DNA of 64,000 bases from Arthrospiribacter ruber (GCF_019343195.1 NZ_RPHB01000005.1:248001-312000); one strand, 5' to 3'; numbered from the stretch's first letter, positions 33,530 through 43,310 are shown. Notes: generated from the sequence alone by a model not told the origin. Numbers and translations: made by a program.

Positions 33530-34990
33530 TTAATTGTCTAATATTTCTGATAATAACTTAGTCGCTACCTTAGGGTCAGCTTTGCCTTGAGACTTTTTCA
33601 TTACTTGCCCCATAAACATCCCCATAAGTCCTTTCTTGCCGGATTTATATTCAGCTACTTTCGCTTCATTCTCAGCTAGAACACTTTCTACAATAGGTTT
33701 CAAGCTTCCTTCATCACTTTCCTGGATAAGATTGAGTTCTTGGGCTATCTGTAAAGGTGACTTGTTGGCATTTTTCAGCAATTCAGGATAGATTTTCTGT
33801 GAGGCTACTGAGAAATTAACTTTTCCTTCATCTATTAATGCAATCAATGCTGCTAATTGTTCCGGAGTAACCGGAAAATCCTCAATATGCAAGGTCAATT
33901 CATTAAGATAGGATTTGACCGGTCCCATCATCCAGTTGGATGCTGCTTTATAATTTTTAGTCTTCTTACACAATTTTTCGAAATAACGTGCTATCTCTTT
34001 GCTATCTGTCAATACTCCGGCGTCATATTCAGGAAGGCCGAATTCATTAACGAACTTATGATGAAGCTCTCTCGGCAGAGAAGGCATCGCTACTTTGATG
34101 CTTTCCAGCCATTCTTCAGAAACCACCACTGGGCTAAGATCAGGTTCTGGAAAATACCGGTAATCATTCAGGTCCTCTTTGGTCCTCATGCTCGCAGTCA
34201 AGCCAGTAGCAGCGTCAAAAGTCCTGGTTTCGGAAATGATCTCTACCCCCTCTTCAACCATGGCCACCTGCCTTTCAAATTCATGTTCAATGGCGCGGGC
34301 TACATTCCGGAATGAGTTCATGTTTTTGACCTCTACCTTTTTCCCGTACTCTTTGGCACCCTTCAGCATCACAGAAATATTGGCATCGCACCTAAGCGAG
34401 CCTTCCTCCATGTTGCCATCGCAGATATCCAGGTACTTGACCAGTTTTTTGATTTCTACCAAATAGGCATAGGCCTCCTCTGAAGACCTGATATCAGGTT
34501 CGGACACGATTTCTATAAGAGGAACTCCTGCCCTATTAAAATCTACCAATGTATCGACTTCTCCAGCCAAGTGCATGGATTTCCCGGCATCTTCCTCCAT
34601 GTGGATTCTTGTCAGTGCGATGGATCTTTTGGAACCGTCAGATAAAGTAACGGGTACCTCACCTCCTACGCAGATAGGCCCTTTGTCCTGAGTAATCTGA
34701 TACCCTTTGGGCAGATCTGGGTAGAAATAATTTTTTCTTGCAAAAATATTCTTCCTTGTAATGGTGGAGTTGCAGGCCAATCCCATCTTGATGGCAAACT
34801 CTACTGCTCTTCTATTTACTTTTGGCAATGTACCTGGATGCCCAAGAGTCAGAACAGACACCTGTGTATTGGGCATATTTCCAAATTCGGTGGAATCTGT
34901 AGCGTACATTTTACTTTTGGTAAGTAGCTGGGCGTGAACTTCAAGCCCTACTACCAACTCATATTTATCTTTTATTTTTGCTGAAAGCAT
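33530..34990 (-). CDS. gatB: Aspartyl/glutamyl-tRNA(Asn/Gln) amidotransferase subunit B
   Basis: Kinase subunit of the GatCAB complex that converts Glu-tRNA(Gln) or Asp-tRNA(Asn) to the amide form. The protein shows VVGLEVHAQLLTKSKMYA near the start and the family signature region RKNYFYPDLPKGYQITQ. The metal/ATP region continues as GVPLIEIVSEPDIRSSEEA, and a C-terminal YqeY-like tail ends GLMGMFMGQVMKKSQGKADP. I use the ATG at 34990 (486 residues); a GTG at 34996 adds two codons. gatA and gatC are not in the window. Confidence 0.97.
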   Translation of the reverse strand: MLSAKIKDKYELVVGLEVHAQLLTKSKMYATDSTEFGNMPNTQVSVLTLGHPGTLPKVNRRAVEFAIKMGLACNSTITRKNIFARKNYFYPDLPKGYQITQDKGPICVGGEVPVTLSDGSKRSIALTRIHMEEDAGKSMHLAGEVDTLVDFNRAGVPLIEIVSEPDIRSSEEAYAYLVEIKKLVKYLDICDGNMEEGSLRCDANISVMLKGAKEYGKKVEVKNMNSFRNVARAIEHEFERQVAMVEEGVEIISETRTFDAATGLTASMRTKEDLNDYRYFPEPDLSPVVVSEEWLESIKVAMPSLPRELHHKFVNEFGLPEYDAGVLTDSKEIARYFEKLCKKTKNYKAASNWMMGPVKSYLNELTLHIEDFPVTPEQLAALIALIDEGKVNFSVASQKIYPELLKNANKSPLQIAQELNLIQESDEGSLKPIVESVLAENEAKVAEYKSGKKGLMGMFMGQVMKKSQGKADPKVATKLLSEILDN

Positions 34991-35212
34991 AGTCACTTGT
35001 TTCTTTCTTAATATTTTTCAGTTATCAGCTTCTAAGCACTTTAACTTTTGAATCAAATTAACAACTCATTTTAGATCTTGGTCAACATTATCAAGTCTGC
35101 CCCAAAACGGATGTTTTCAAAATATTCAGTTGCTTGTCATTTAACTTCACATTTTAATTCTCAAAAATGCGCCCTAAATCCACTAAAACCAAATGGATTT
35201 ATCCAAATGGCA

Positions 35213-37840
35213 TCAGGAGGCGAATATCACATTGGCTTTTTCCACCACTTTATCCAATCCTGACAGGTTTTTCCCTCCAGCAGTAGCAAAGAATGGCTGA
35301 CCTCCTCCACCACCCTGGATTTCTTTTGCCAATTCCCTGACTGCATTTCCAGCGTTGAATCCTTTTTCCTGCACCATTGCTTCATCAATCACTACAGCAA
35401 TCTGTGGCTTACCCTCTATATCCGCTGCAAGTACAGCTACAATATTCTGCACTTCATTTTTAAGTTCAAAGGCCAGTTTCTTCAATGAATCCGCCGATGG
35501 AAGTGTTACTTTGGCTGAAATAAAATTGAATCCATTTACCTCTTTGGCAGTCTTCAACAACTCAGATTTCAATGCTCCGGCTTTTTGCGCGTGAAGCTGC
35601 TCTATTTCTTTCTTAAGTTCATTTCGTTCAGATAGAAGAGATTCTATGGATTTCTTCAGGTCTCTTGGATTTTTCAGCATTTCTTGCACTTCTTTCAGAA
35701 GCGTGGACTGGACATTGACAAATTCTTCTGCCTTGAGCGCGGTGATGGCTTCTATTCTTCTAACCCCTGCGGAAATAGAACCTTCCGAAACGATTTTGAA
35801 AAGGCCTATTTCTCCCGTGGCCTTTACGTGAGTACCTCCGCAGAGTTCCACAGAGAAATCCCTGTCAAAAGTGACTACCCTTACAAAGTCTCCGTATTTC
35901 TCACCAAACAGTGCCGTTGCCCCTTGATTTTTGGCTTCTTCTATAGGCACATTCCTTTGTTCGTTCAGGGTTATATTCTCTCTGATTTTTGCATTGACAA
36001 TAGTTTCCACTTCCGCGATTTCCAAATCTGTCATTTTCGCAAAATGAGAAAAATCAAACCTCAAAAACTGATCGTTGACCAAAGAACCTTTTTGCTGTAC
36101 ATGATCCCCCAACACCTTTTTGAGAGCCGCATGTAGCAAATGAGTGGCGGTATGGTTTTTCATCGATTTGCTTCGAAGTCCGGCATCCACTTCGGCCCAG
36201 AATTCTAATGCAGGGTCCTCGGGCAATTTGTCCACAAAATGTACAATAAGGTCATTTTCCTTTTTGGTGTCCAGCACTTTGACGTGCTCCCCACCATAAT
36301 GAAGCCAACCTTGATCTCCTACTTGTCCACCACTTTCGGCATAGAAAGGTGTTTTGTCCAATACCACTTGATAACGGTCACCCTTTTTGTCCTTTACTGT
36401 CCGGTACTTGACAATGGCACTGGTGCAGGTGAGTTGGTCATAGCCTACAAAGGTCACACCTTCTTCTTCTCTTACCAGTACCCAGTCACCGGTTTCTTGC
36501 TCGGCAGCAGCTCGGGACCTGTTTTTCTGGACTTCCATTTCAGCAGCAAAACCCTTTTCATCTACCGATTTGCCATTTTCCCTGGCAATAAGAGAAGTGA
36601 GATCCAGAGGAAAACCATAGGTATCATATAATTCAAATGCTGTTTTTCCTTGAATTACATCCTCTCCAGAATTATTAAGTTCCAAAACGATCTGATCCAG
36701 TTTTTTGAGCCCATTGTCCAAAGTCCTGAGGAAGGAAGACTCTTCCTCCATAATCACTTTGGCAATAAAATCCTGCTGGGCAGCTACTTCCGGGAATATT
36801 TCCCCAAAATTCTCTGCCAGTAGAGGCAATAACTCGAACAAGAAGGGCTGATTGAACCCCAAGAATGTATAGCCATATCTTACTGCTCTTCTTAGAATTC
36901 TTCTGATGACATATCCTGCTTTATTGTTAGAAGGAAGCTGACCATCAGCAATAGTAAATGAAATGGCTCTAATATGGTCCACCACCACTCTCATGGCAAT
37001 ATCAGTCTTTTCATCCAGACCATATTTTTTACCGGACCTTTCTTCAAGATGCGCGATAAACGGCATAAAAATATCGGTATCGTAATTGGAGGATTTCTGT
37101 TGGATCGCCCTTACCAGCCTTTCAAAGCCCATACCTGTATCCACATGCTTGGCAGGCAGTTCCTTCAATGAACCATCTGAAAGTCTATTGAACTGCATAA
37201 ACACTAGGTTCCAGATTTCTATCACCTGTGGATGGTCATTGTTGACCAGGTCATAGCCGCTCTGGGATTCCCTCTCCTGATCTGTGCGCAGGTCAATGTG
37301 TATTTCTGAACAAGGTCCACAGGGACCTGTGTCGCCCATTTCCCAAAAATTATCCTTTTTGTTGCCAAAAAGAATCCTGTCTTCAGGTACAATGGCTTTC
37401 CAAATATCAAAGGCCTCCATATCTTTTTGGAGCCCGTCCCCTTCATCACCTCCAAAAACAGATACATATAAACGTTCTTTGGGCAGACCATAAACCTCCG
37501 TAAGCAACTCCCAGGCCCATTCGATGGCTTCCTTCTTAAAATAATCCCCAAATGACCAGTTCCCTAACATTTCAAACATGGTATGATGGTAAGTATCCAC
37601 CCCTACTTCTTCCAGGTCATTATGTTTACCTGAAACTCTTAGGCATTTTTGGCTGTTAGCTACTCTCGTGACCTTCGCCTGTTCATTGCCTAAGAAGAAA
37701 TCCTTGAACTGATTCATACCTGCATTGGTAAACATCAGGGTAGGATCATTTTTGACAACGATCGGAGATGAAGGAACGAATTGGTGCTGCTTGGATTTAA
37801 AAAACTCAATAAAAGTACTTCTGATCTGTTTGGCTTCCAT
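35213..37840 (-). CDS. alaS: Alanyl-tRNA synthetase
   Basis: Charges tRNA(Ala) and clears mischarged Ser/Gly. Residues 1-240 carry the class II core (FTNAGMNQFKDFFLG; GPCGPCSEIHIDL). The editing domain has the zinc motifs HTATHLLHAAL and CGGTHV. The C-terminal C-Ala domain ends with the Gly-rich GGGGGQPFFATAGGKN. Length 875 is typical. It is divergent from the M23 peptidase gene with about 120 bases between start codons, a common pairing in Bacteroidota. No T-box or other leader control was seen. Confidence 0.98.
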   Translation of the reverse strand: MEAKQIRSTFIEFFKSKQHQFVPSSPIVVKNDPTLMFTNAGMNQFKDFFLGNEQAKVTRVANSQKCLRVSGKHNDLEEVGVDTYHHTMFEMLGNWSFGDYFKKEAIEWAWELLTEVYGLPKERLYVSVFGGDEGDGLQKDMEAFDIWKAIVPEDRILFGNKKDNFWEMGDTGPCGPCSEIHIDLRTDQERESQSGYDLVNNDHPQVIEIWNLVFMQFNRLSDGSLKELPAKHVDTGMGFERLVRAIQQKSSNYDTDIFMPFIAHLEERSGKKYGLDEKTDIAMRVVVDHIRAISFTIADGQLPSNNKAGYVIRRILRRAVRYGYTFLGFNQPFLFELLPLLAENFGEIFPEVAAQQDFIAKVIMEEESSFLRTLDNGLKKLDQIVLELNNSGEDVIQGKTAFELYDTYGFPLDLTSLIARENGKSVDEKGFAAEMEVQKNRSRAAAEQETGDWVLVREEEGVTFVGYDQLTCTSAIVKYRTVKDKKGDRYQVVLDKTPFYAESGGQVGDQGWLHYGGEHVKVLDTKKENDLIVHFVDKLPEDPALEFWAEVDAGLRSKSMKNHTATHLLHAALKKVLGDHVQQKGSLVNDQFLRFDFSHFAKMTDLEIAEVETIVNAKIRENITLNEQRNVPIEEAKNQGATALFGEKYGDFVRVVTFDRDFSVELCGGTHVKATGEIGLFKIVSEGSISAGVRRIEAITALKAEEFVNVQSTLLKEVQEMLKNPRDLKKSIESLLSERNELKKEIEQLHAQKAGALKSELLKTAKEVNGFNFISAKVTLPSADSLKKLAFELKNEVQNIVAVLAADIEGKPQIAVVIDEAMVQEKGFNAGNAVRELAKEIQGGGGGQPFFATAGGKNLSGLDKVVEKANVIFAS

Positions 37841-37880
37841 GTAAGCTTTTGAGTATGTTCGGATTGTATTGATTATTGTA

Positions 37881-37888
37881 TATCTTTG
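37881..37888 (+). promoter_or_regulatory. -7 promoter element of the M23 peptidase gene; fixes its start
   Basis: TATCTTTG is an exact TAnnTTTG match followed by C, the best single match in the window. Because transcription would begin near 37892, the frame's upstream ATG at 37869 cannot be used and the ATG at 37959 is the start. Confidence 0.65.
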
Positions 37889-37958
37889 CGGACTTCAATG
37901 CTTAACCACTCAAGCCCTTAAGGGCTACAAAATTAGAATAATTAGCCTGCAAATTGTA

Positions 37959-38936
37959 ATGAGTAGAATAAAATATTACTACGATACAAAAACCTGTAAA
38001 TACGAAAGATACAAAAGAAGCAAATGGGATATCCTGCTGAATGGCCTTGGATTTCTCTCTTTGGCCTCTGTTTTGGCAATTGTATTTATCATTGGATTTC
38101 ACATGTATTTTGACAGTCCCAAGGAGCTTTTGCTCAAGAGGGAAAATAAAGAACTTAAGCTCTACTATAAGCTTTTGGAAGAAGAAGTAGGCAAAATGAA
38201 TGAAATGCTTGCCGATCTTCAGCAAAGGGACGACAACCTTTACCGCATTATTTTTGAATCCGAACCTATCGCCCCTGAAATACGGCAAGCTGGTGTGGGA
38301 GGTGCTGACAGGTACCGCGAAATCAGGGAGAAAGCGCTCAATCAGGAGAAAATGATCATTTCCCTAAATTCCAAAATTGACGCTCTTAAAAGGCAAATGT
38401 ACGTACAGCATGTATCCTATGACGAGGTCACTGACCTGGCATTAAGGAAAGAAGAATATTGGGCATCAGTTCCTGCTATCCAGCCTATACTTAATGAAGA
38501 CCTCAATCTTCTTGCTTCAGGATACGGCATGAGGGTTCACCCTATATTAAAAGTGAGAAAAATGCATACAGGAGTGGACTTTACCGCTCCAAAAGGCACC
38601 CCGATTTATGCCACTGGTGATGGTATTGTCAAGGCAGTCAAAACCGTATTTGGGGGCTATGGGAAATATGTGGAAATAGACCATGGCTTTGGCTTTATTA
38701 CCCGTTATGCACACATGAATGATTTTTCTGTAAGACCCGGTCAGAAAGTCAAAAGAGGGGATCAGATCGGTACCGTGGGAAATACAGGTTCTTCTACGGC
38801 TCCCCATGTACACTATGAAGTCATCAAAGACGATAAATTTGTAAACCCGGTTCAATACTTCTTCAAAGACCTGACTCCGGAAGAATACGACAAAATTCTG
38901 GAACTGGCATCTCGGGAAAATCAATCTTTGTCTTAA
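37959..38936 (+). CDS. M23 family metallopeptidase (peptidoglycan endopeptidase, inner-membrane anchored)
   Basis: Cell-wall hydrolase or its regulator of the LytM/NlpD type. From the ATG at 37959 the protein has 325 residues: a cytosolic basic start, one membrane helix (about 28-47), a coiled coil (ELLLKRENKELKLYYKLLEEE onward, about 55-90), and a C-terminal LytM domain. The zinc motif HxxxD (MHTGVDF, near 203) and HxH (APHVHYE, near 282) are both present, so the enzyme should be active. The longer frame from 37869 runs over the promoter and is rejected. Confidence 0.93.
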   Translation: MSRIKYYYDTKTCKYERYKRSKWDILLNGLGFLSLASVLAIVFIIGFHMYFDSPKELLLKRENKELKLYYKLLEEEVGKMNEMLADLQQRDDNLYRIIFESEPIAPEIRQAGVGGADRYREIREKALNQEKMIISLNSKIDALKRQMYVQHVSYDEVTDLALRKEEYWASVPAIQPILNEDLNLLASGYGMRVHPILKVRKMHTGVDFTAPKGTPIYATGDGIVKAVKTVFGGYGKYVEIDHGFGFITRYAHMNDFSVRPGQKVKRGDQIGTVGNTGSSTAPHVHYEVIKDDKFVNPVQYFFKDLTPEEYDKILELASRENQSLS

Positions 38937-39361
38937 AATAATTGATTTGAGGAGACCTTCCAAGTTTCGAAAGCGTATTGGGGAATAGCAATAATTTTGC
39001 ACATGCGCTTTTGAACAAAAAAATTTATAAATAAACGGAACTTTGCAAGTGATGAATTAAGCTTGAATTTTCAGCTCAAATCGATCCCGAATCTTCAGAA
39101 TCAGATACTTGTAGATATTGTTTTGGAACACCCATTTGTATCAGAAATTGAGGCTACTGGTAAAGAGGCGTATAATTATTAAAACTTTCTCCATTTTTAT
39201 ATAAAAAAGACCGTGGAAAAAATCTACGGTCTTTTTTATTCATTATACTGGACAACAGCCTTTTAGTCTAAAACAAAGAAAAATAGATTAATTCGAATGA
39301 ATATCTAAAATCAGTAATATTTATATCAAGATACGTCAGGCTATTATGCTTTTATATCAAG
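38937..39361. other. Non-genic stretch after the M23 gene, with an unexplained open frame
   Basis: A 425-base gap between the M23 gene and the convergent response regulator. From 39015 to 39182 there is an uninterrupted frame of 55 codons without an ATG. Its translation is protein-like (NFQLKSIPNLQNQILVDIVL, then EHPFVSEIEATGKEAYNY). It may be a gene remnant. A strong terminator lies at 39203-39237. Nothing else was recognised. Confidence 0.45.
39203..39237. terminator. Bidirectional terminator between M23 and sigma-54 regulator genes
   Basis: A 12-base stem (39203-39214 with 39226-39237) with A-run and T-run ends surrounds an 11-base loop, part of which can extend the stem. It lies between two convergent transcription units. 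Confidence 0.85.
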
Positions 39362-40798
39362 TTAGGCAATATTGTGGAGCTTGATTTTATTGAAGAGTGT
39401 TTTTCTATCTATCCCCAATTGCTTAGCTGCCTTGGTTTTGTTGTACTGATTTTCTAGCAATGCCTTCTTGATTGCCTCTGCCTCAGCCTGCGCTGCAATC
39501 AGCTTAAGATCTACCGGATCGTCTGCTGCTACTGTTTCATTTGAAGAATTTTCAGTCACATACAGAGAGTTTGTATCCTCTCTAAAGTCGAATTTGTGGG
39601 CATGAACAATTTCATGAGGTATGGCAGTAATCTGAATCTCTTCCCCATCAGACAAAAGCAAGGATCTTCTGATGATATTCCTCATTTCCCTGAGGTTACC
39701 TGGCCATTCATATTTTACAAAAAGCTCGGCTACTTCATGCGAAAAGCCCTTCACTTCTTTTTTCAATTCAATATTGGCAAGTTGGAGAAAGTGTTCTGCA
39801 AAAAGCATGATATCTTTTCCTCTTTTTCTCAATGGAGGCACATTGATAGTAAATTCATTGAATCGGTAAAAAAGATCCTCACGGAATTTACCTTTTGCCA
39901 CTGCTTCTTTAAGGTTTTCATTGGAGGCAACTATAATCCTGACATCAATACTTTTATCCTTCACTCCTCCAATTCTTCTCAGTTTTTTCTCCTGGACCAA
40001 TCTGAGCAGGCCCACTTGAATATCATAAGAAAGATTGCCGATTTCATCCAAAAAAATTGTTCCTCCATCGGCCAATTCAAATTGTCCTTCTTTGGAACTG
40101 AGTGCACCTGTAAATGCACCTTTTTCATGTCCCCACAATTCACTTCCGGCCAAATCCCGTGTCAAAGCACCACAATCAATGGCGACAAATGGCATGTCCT
40201 TTCTCTCACTGAGGTTATGGATGGTTCTGGCAATATTTTCCTTACCCGCTCCACTTTCACCATAAATGATTACTGAAAAATTGGTGGGGGCAACTAAAGA
40301 AATTTCTTTAAGTAGATTTTTGGAAGCAGTACCTTTGCCCCAGATATACTCTCCTGAACTTTTTACATTTGGGCTTATTGCCTTTTTTTGATTCTTTTCA
40401 TCTGAAACTTTCTCTGCCTGATCATACACAGGTTGGCTGGGAGTTTCCATCGCCCTATCTATGAGACTAAGGATTTCATCTGGTATGAGCGGCTTTACTA
40501 CGTAATCGAATGCCCCCTTTTTCATCACTTCCACAGCTACCCTTACATCAGAATAACCTGTAATGATAGCCAATTTGGTTTCGGGGGAGATTTTTTTTAC
40601 TTCTTGGAGGATATCAGGACCTTCAATGTCCCTCAGTTTAAAATCACAAAGAATGAGATCAAATTTATTTTTTCTGACAAGATCCAATCCGCTTTCCCCA
40701 CTCATTGTCGTTTCGACATCGTGGCCTTTTTTACTTAAAAACCTTTTGAGCAGATTGCAGATATCAAGATTATCGTCTATCACTAATATTTTTGCCAT
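39362..40798 (-). CDS. Sigma-54-dependent response regulator (NtrC/AtoC type)
   Basis: DNA-binding activator of RpoN promoters. An N-terminal receiver domain has DD at 8-9 and phospho-acceptor Asp52 (LILCDFKL). The central AAA+ domain has Walker A GESGAGKENIA, the sigma-54 contact loop GAFTGA and Walker B GTIFLDEIG. The C-terminal Fis-type helix-turn-helix reads NKTKAAKQLGIDRKTLFNKI. Length 478 is typical. It sits 16 bases downstream of a stand-alone receiver gene. The cognate histidine kinase is not obvious; one of the kinases at 41.7 or 43.8 kb is a candidate. Confidence 0.95.
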   Translation of the reverse strand: MAKILVIDDNLDICNLLKRFLSKKGHDVETTMSGESGLDLVRKNKFDLILCDFKLRDIEGPDILQEVKKISPETKLAIITGYSDVRVAVEVMKKGAFDYVVKPLIPDEILSLIDRAMETPSQPVYDQAEKVSDEKNQKKAISPNVKSSGEYIWGKGTASKNLLKEISLVAPTNFSVIIYGESGAGKENIARTIHNLSERKDMPFVAIDCGALTRDLAGSELWGHEKGAFTGALSSKEGQFELADGGTIFLDEIGNLSYDIQVGLLRLVQEKKLRRIGGVKDKSIDVRIIVASNENLKEAVAKGKFREDLFYRFNEFTINVPPLRKRGKDIMLFAEHFLQLANIELKKEVKGFSHEVAELFVKYEWPGNLREMRNIIRRSLLLSDGEEIQITAIPHEIVHAHKFDFREDTNSLYVTENSSNETVAADDPVDLKLIAAQAEAEAIKKALLENQYNKTKAAKQLGIDRKTLFNKIKLHNIA

Positions 40799-40814
40799 AA
40801 GTACTGGGTTTGAT

Positions 40815-41165
40815 TCAATGGACTATACTGTCAACTTCTTTAAGTGAAAATGGTTTGCTAAGAAATGCCAAAGCTCCTTTAGAACGTGCCTGCATCCTCA
40901 TATCCTCATGGTCAAAAGCACTCATCATGATGATGCTTAAAGAAGGAAAATCGCCTTTCACTTTCGGCAACATATCCAGCCCGTTTCCATCGGGTAAATT
41001 TACATCTAAAAATAAATAATCTGGTTTAACATTGCGCAAATGGTCATCTCCTTCAGATAGGTTCATAGCTGTATGGACTTCAAATCCCTTTCTTTTAAGA
41101 AATCTTGCCAACAAATTTAATATCCCTATCTCATCATCTATAATCACTACTACTCTATTTCCCAT
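40815..41165 (-). CDS. Stand-alone response regulator receiver protein
   Basis: A 116-residue CheY-like protein with no output domain. Acidic pocket DDE at 10-12, phospho-acceptor Asp54 (LFLDVNLPDG), Ser/Thr in MMSAF and Lys in LSKPFS are all conserved. I start at the ATG at 41165 (MGNRVVVIIDDE); the upstream extension to 41207 would need a TTG start. It immediately precedes the sigma-54 regulator in the same operon, so it may act in a phosphorelay with it. Confidence 0.9.
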   Translation of the reverse strand: MGNRVVVIIDDEIGILNLLARFLKRKGFEVHTAMNLSEGDDHLRNVKPDYLFLDVNLPDGNGLDMLPKVKGDFPSLSIIMMSAFDHEDMRMQARSKGALAFLSKPFSLKEVDSIVH

Positions 41166-41255
41166 TTGGTTATTAAATTTAAGCCTTCTTTTGTCATCGC
41201 CCTCCAATTAAAGAATCCTTTTGTTGGTAAACAAAGGATTCCACCTATTTAAAAA

Positions 41256-41290
41256 TAAACCAAAAGACAAACTAAATGTCTTTTGGTTTA
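41256..41290 (-). terminator. Terminator of the small membrane protein gene
   Basis: A perfect 14-base stem (41256-41269 with 41277-41290, AAACCAAAAGACA side) with a 7-base loop, followed on the minus strand by a T-rich run. It lies 49 bases past the stop of the gene at 41340. A second hairpin (41213-41241, GAATCCTTT arms) follows closely, in the leader of the receiver gene. Confidence 0.8.
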
Positions 41291-41339
41291 TTTATCAACT
41301 GCTCCTGATGATCTAAATAGCAAATCTAAATTAAGATTG

Positions 41340-41492
41340 CTATACCCGGCTTCCAGAAATCACTCTGAATAAAATAGAAATGATTGCCAATACCAATAAT
41401 ATGTGGATCAATCCACCTACGCTATACACAAATGCTCCGAATATCCATCCGATAACAAGTATCACTGCGATCAAATACAATAAATTTCCCAT
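41340..41492 (-). CDS. Lmo0937-family small membrane protein
   Basis: A 50-residue protein encoded on the minus strand, start ATG at 41492, stop TAG at 41340-41342. It has two hydrophobic segments (MGNLLYLIAVILVIGWIFG and LIHILLVLAIISILFRVISG) separated by a short Gly/Ser turn, which is the lmo0937 pattern. The family is widespread, of unknown function and often stress-induced. A perfect hairpin terminator just downstream supports expression as a single gene. It is easily missed because of its size. Confidence 0.85.
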   Translation of the reverse strand: MGNLLYLIAVILVIGWIFGAFVYSVGGLIHILLVLAIISILFRVISGSRV

Positions 41493-41678
41493 CGTTTTAA
41501 AATTTTAAGTTTAAATAATTTTTACAATGAAAATTCCAATATTTGTGCCTGAAAGGAAAAATGCCAATTAAGGCTAAATGAGGCCTTTTTTGGATTTCAA
41601 CCTCTTTTTAGAATCATATCTCTGGGGAATGTCAGCCCCATTTTGCGTACAGGAAGTTTTATTATATTGACATCGACT

Positions 41679-43094
41679 ATGGACAAAATCAAAGCATTTT
41701 CTATTCTCACCCTGATATTGATTGTGCTGACCGGCATCATTTCTATCTATACCCTTAATCGGATCAATTACCTCAATAAAATCAATGAGGATACAGATTC
41801 CATGATAACCTTGACCAATGATATTCACAGCCTTGTTCTCGAAAACGAAATCGCTATCCTGAGCTTTGCCACTACTTATGATTCTGTATTTTTAGATAGT
41901 ATACAAAATATTCAGACCAACATTTATAAAAAAATCGATAGCTTAAAGCTAGTAGCGGTCAACATAAATGAAAGTCAGGAAGATATTGATGCACTTACCT
42001 ATTTGATTGATGAGAGAATTGCAACTTATAAAAATTCACTATCAAGCAACCCTGATCCTGAGGAATATTTTGAATATGTAAAAGCGCATAGAAAAGAGAA
42101 TTTTCTGAAGTTTGGGCAAAAAATCAAAGATAAAAACAATTTAATTCTTCACCATCAGAGAACATCTCTGGACGAGAAAAGCCAAAAACTGGTCAACAAT
42201 TTAAATGTTCTGGCAATAATAATTTTTGCTGTGGTTGCCATATCCATATGCGCTGTTATCATCAGTTTCAATTCTTTTTCCAAATACAAAAAAGAACAAG
42301 AAGCTGCCAATAAACAATTGGCCTCTTATAAAGAGCAGCTTGAGGAGCAAGTCTATCAGCTCAATATTTCCAACAAAGAGCTGGAACAGTTTGCTTACGT
42401 AGCTTCACACGACCTTCAAGAGCCTTTAAGGAAGATCACTTCATTCAATGATCTCCTTCAGGAACAATATAAGGATGAACTGGAAGGCGATGGAAAACTC
42501 TATTTGGAAAGGATTGCCTTTGCCGCCAACAGAATGAGGAAACTGATCACAGATCTTTTGGAGTACAGCCGTGCAGGTAGACAAAAGGAAGATGATGAAA
42601 TCCTTCTACTTGAAAATGTAGTCAATGAAGTTTTAGATGATCTTTTTGTTGTAGTCAATGAAAAAAATGCAGTAATCAATATAGAGAATCTCCCTGAAAT
42701 AAAGGGTTCATACACAGATTGGAGAACGGTATTTCAAAACCTGATTAGTAATGCCATCAAGTTTTCAAAACCTGATCAGAACCCCAAAATCATTATCAAA
42801 TCAGATATCCCTTCGGAAGACTTTATAAAACTACACCTGGAAGATTTTGATGCAGAAGTGACCTACTACCATATAACTGTAGAGGATAATGGTATTGGGT
42901 TTAATCAGGAATATGCAGACAAAATTTTTATCATATTCCAAAGACTTTATGGAAAAGATGCGTATGATGGAACAGGTATAGGACTGGCTGTTTGTAAAAA
43001 AATATTCGAAAAAATGGAAGGAATTATTTTCGCTGAATCCGAAGAAGGTAAAGGTTCAAAATTTCACATGATTTTCCCAGATTATAGGTCGTAG
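41679..43094 (+). CDS. Membrane sensor histidine kinase (CHASE3-like sensor)
   Basis: A 471-residue kinase from the ATG at 41679. Two membrane helices (about 5-25 and 178-200) bracket a helical periplasmic sensor of the CHASE3 type. A coiled coil (EAANKQLASYKEQLEEQVYQ) leads to the phosphorylation helix with H-box VASHDLQEPLRKI, as in phytochrome-like kinases. The HATPase domain shows an N-box (FQNLISNAIKFS), the G1 box (VEDNGIGF) and G2 box (GTGIGLAVCKKI). The response regulator gene at 43311 follows on the same strand; such HK/Rcp1-like pairs are common. Confidence 0.93.
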   Translation: MDKIKAFSILTLILIVLTGIISIYTLNRINYLNKINEDTDSMITLTNDIHSLVLENEIAILSFATTYDSVFLDSIQNIQTNIYKKIDSLKLVAVNINESQEDIDALTYLIDERIATYKNSLSSNPDPEEYFEYVKAHRKENFLKFGQKIKDKNNLILHHQRTSLDEKSQKLVNNLNVLAIIIFAVVAISICAVIISFNSFSKYKKEQEAANKQLASYKEQLEEQVYQLNISNKELEQFAYVASHDLQEPLRKITSFNDLLQEQYKDELEGDGKLYLERIAFAANRMRKLITDLLEYSRAGRQKEDDEILLLENVVNEVLDDLFVVVNEKNAVINIENLPEIKGSYTDWRTVFQNLISNAIKFSKPDQNPKIIIKSDIPSEDFIKLHLEDFDAEVTYYHITVEDNGIGFNQEYADKIFIIFQRLYGKDAYDGTGIGLAVCKKIFEKMEGIIFAESEEGKGSKFHMIFPDYRS

Positions 43095-43267
43095 GTGAGA
43101 ATTAGCCAAAATAGCAGTGAATTTTCAAAAATCTGAAGATCAACAGAAACTTACTGCTCTTTAATTTTATAAAAAAATCCACATATATTATTGAAAAATT
43201 ATAACACGTAAAATAAATACTTCTTGAAATTTAAAAAGTAAATAAGGTTATACCAAAAAAAAATGTT

Positions 43268-43275
43268 TAACTTCG
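43268..43275 (+). promoter_or_regulatory. -7 promoter element candidate for the 43311 receiver gene
   Basis: TAACTTCG differs at one base from TAnnTTTG and ends 35 bases before the ATG at 43311. It argues against the longer start at 43263. Confidence 0.35.
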
Positions 43276-43310
43276 TAACGTTCATCTTTAAACATAACCC
43301 AATCCACAAC

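Noticed and set aside
39596-40276. Plus-strand frame of 226 codons inside the sigma-54 regulator gene
   Set aside because: Antisense shadow of the AAA+ domain; composition is Phe/Ser/Cys-rich as expected of reverse-strand reading.
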